A stretch of 64,000 bases of DNA from contig NZ_CP109132.1 in assembly GCF_035918015.1 (NCBI RefSeq), positions 7,006,001 to 7,070,000 of the forward strand, read 5' to 3'. The notes below the pieces were generated by a model. That model was not told the origin of the DNA. It saw nothing but the letters and a program-made list of their open reading frames with translations, and searched no databases. This document shows positions 63,333 through 64,000 of this stretch, piece after piece (the first letter of the stretch is position 1; every line of letters starts with the position of its first letter). The translations under genes and the position numbers were made by a program. The DNA comes from Streptomyces sp. NBC_01754. Its GTDB lineage: Bacteria; Actinomycetota; Actinomycetes; Streptomycetales; Streptomycetaceae.

Positions 63333-64000
63333 CGCAGCACCTCCGTACGGGGGGCCAACCGCCGGCCGGCCAGGTCGGCGGCGAGGTTCAGCAGGCAGGC
63401 CACGGCGGCCAGGGTGAGGGTGAGGGCCTGCACGGTGGGTACGTCGCGGTTCTGTACGGCGTCGACCAGTGCCGTCGCCGTACCGGGAATGGCGAACACG
63501 GCTTCGACCACGAGCACCCCGCCCAGCAACTGGTCACCGGTGCGGGCCAGTTCCTGCACGCCCGGGACCGCGGCGTTGGGCAGCAGATGCCGCAGCACCA
63601 GCCGGACGGGCGGCACACCCAGACGGCGGGCCTGCACCGTGTAGCCCGCGTCCAGCGACGTGATGGTGCCGGCTCTGATCTGCCGGGACAGCACGCACAC
63701 CGTCCGGGCCAGCAGGACCACGACCGGCAGCACGAACAGCTCAGGACGCCGCCACCACATGTCGTCGGCCCCCACCCAGGTGGAGGGCAGCCAGCCCAGG
63801 CGAAGAGAGAACAACGCCACCAGCAGCAGGGCCAGGACGAAGTCCGGCACGGAGGTCAGAGTCAGCGTCACGGCGGAGACCGCGCGGTCGGTGCGGCTGC
63901 CGGCCCGCAGGCCGGTCACCAGGCCGATGCCGACGGCCAGCGGGACCAGCAACAGCAGCGTGACGGCGGCGAGCGTGGCCGTGGCGGCGACGGAGCGCGC
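63329..64000 (-). CDS. ABC transporter permease (DppB/NikB type), 5' end outside the window
   Basis: The frame is open from the right edge of the window, giving 223 residues of a DppB-like permease: LTSVPDFVLALLLVALFSLRLGWLPSTW, the ATPase-contact loop YTVQARRLGVPPVRLVLRHLLPNAAVPGVQ and GGVLVVEAVFAIPGTATALVDAV. The N-terminal part, and probably a substrate-binding protein gene, lie beyond 64000. Its stop overlaps the next permease start (ATGA). Confidence 0.9.
   Translation of the reverse strand, partial: ARSVAATATLAAVTLLLLVPLAVGIGLVTGLRAGSRTDRAVSAVTLTLTSVPDFVLALLLVALFSLRLGWLPSTWVGADDMWWRRPELFVLPVVVLLARTVCVLSRQIRAGTITSLDAGYTVQARRLGVPPVRLVLRHLLPNAAVPGVQELARTGDQLLGGVLVVEAVFAIPGTATALVDAVQNRDVPTVQALTLTLAAVACLLNLAADLAGRRLAPRTEVLR

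Overview
The window looks like a chromosomal segment of a Streptomyces or very close relative. The evidence is very high GC with strong third-position G/C bias, tightly overlapping ATGA/GTGA operons, frequent GTG starts, a DtxR-type iron box, TetR/MarR/PadR regulators, and a polycyclic tetramate macrolactam (PTM) cluster next to an actinobacterial high-affinity [NiFe]-hydrogenase locus. No tRNA, rRNA, CRISPR array or insertion sequence was seen.

Layout. (1) 1-9201: a catecholate siderophore locus. On the minus strand are the 5' end of an EntF/DhbF-like NRPS, a free-standing aryl carrier protein, isochorismatase, 2,3-DHB-AMP ligase, isochorismate synthase, 2,3-dihydro-DHB dehydrogenase and a siderophore-binding lipoprotein. 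Two FecCD permeases and an ATPase are divergent, with an iron box between the two arms. (2) 9261-27500: ordinary accessory and housekeeping genes (FBP zinc-finger protein, Nudix hydrolase, TetR/DMT pair, FadH-like reductase with PadR, DoxX, photolyase/SDR, TatA, Spo0M, MarR/MMPL pair, TetR-SDR-ADH group, glyoxalase-fold protein, pyrimidine-dimer glycosylase-like protein). Several carry clear palindromic operators. (3) 26901-27848: a decayed efflux locus, with a TetR gene carrying a 1-nt frameshift and an MFS transporter reduced to its two ends. (4) 28473-44784: a six-gene PTM operon in ftdA-F order: fatty acid hydroxylase-family enzyme, 3160-residue KS-AT-DH-KR-ACP-C-A-PCP-TE synthetase, two phytoene-desaturase-like FAD enzymes, MDR reductase and P450. 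A long AT-rich palindromic region lies upstream. (5) 44819-59788: a group 1h (formerly group 5) hhySL [NiFe]-hydrogenase locus with its maturation genes. One long minus-strand operon (58415 down to 44819) holds the small and large subunits, a NifU-like fusion, four proteins of unknown function, two disordered proteins, protease, HypC-HypF fusion, HypC, HypD, HypE and a DUF6390-like protein; hypA-hypB are divergent. (6) 60110-64000: a methyltransferase in an operon with a Dpp/Opp/Nik-type ABC importer that runs off the window.

How the parts work. The siderophore genes make and activate 2,3-dihydroxybenzoate and re-import the ferric complex under iron control. The PTM synthetase should join two polyketide chains to one ornithine; FtdC/D/E then close the carbocycles, and FtdA and the P450 oxidise. 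The synthetase has a TTA codon at position 9, so it probably needs bldA tRNA. The hydrogenase should oxidise atmospheric H2; HypA-F and the protease assemble its NiFe(CN)2CO site.

The features most worth a second look are the HypC-HypF fusion, an all-cysteine Rieske-like domain on the NifU-like protein, a 39-residue membrane peptide and two disordered proteins inside the hydrogenase operon, a P450 without the ExxR motif, the bldA codon, the large palindrome before the PTM operon, and the TetR/MFS pseudogene pair.
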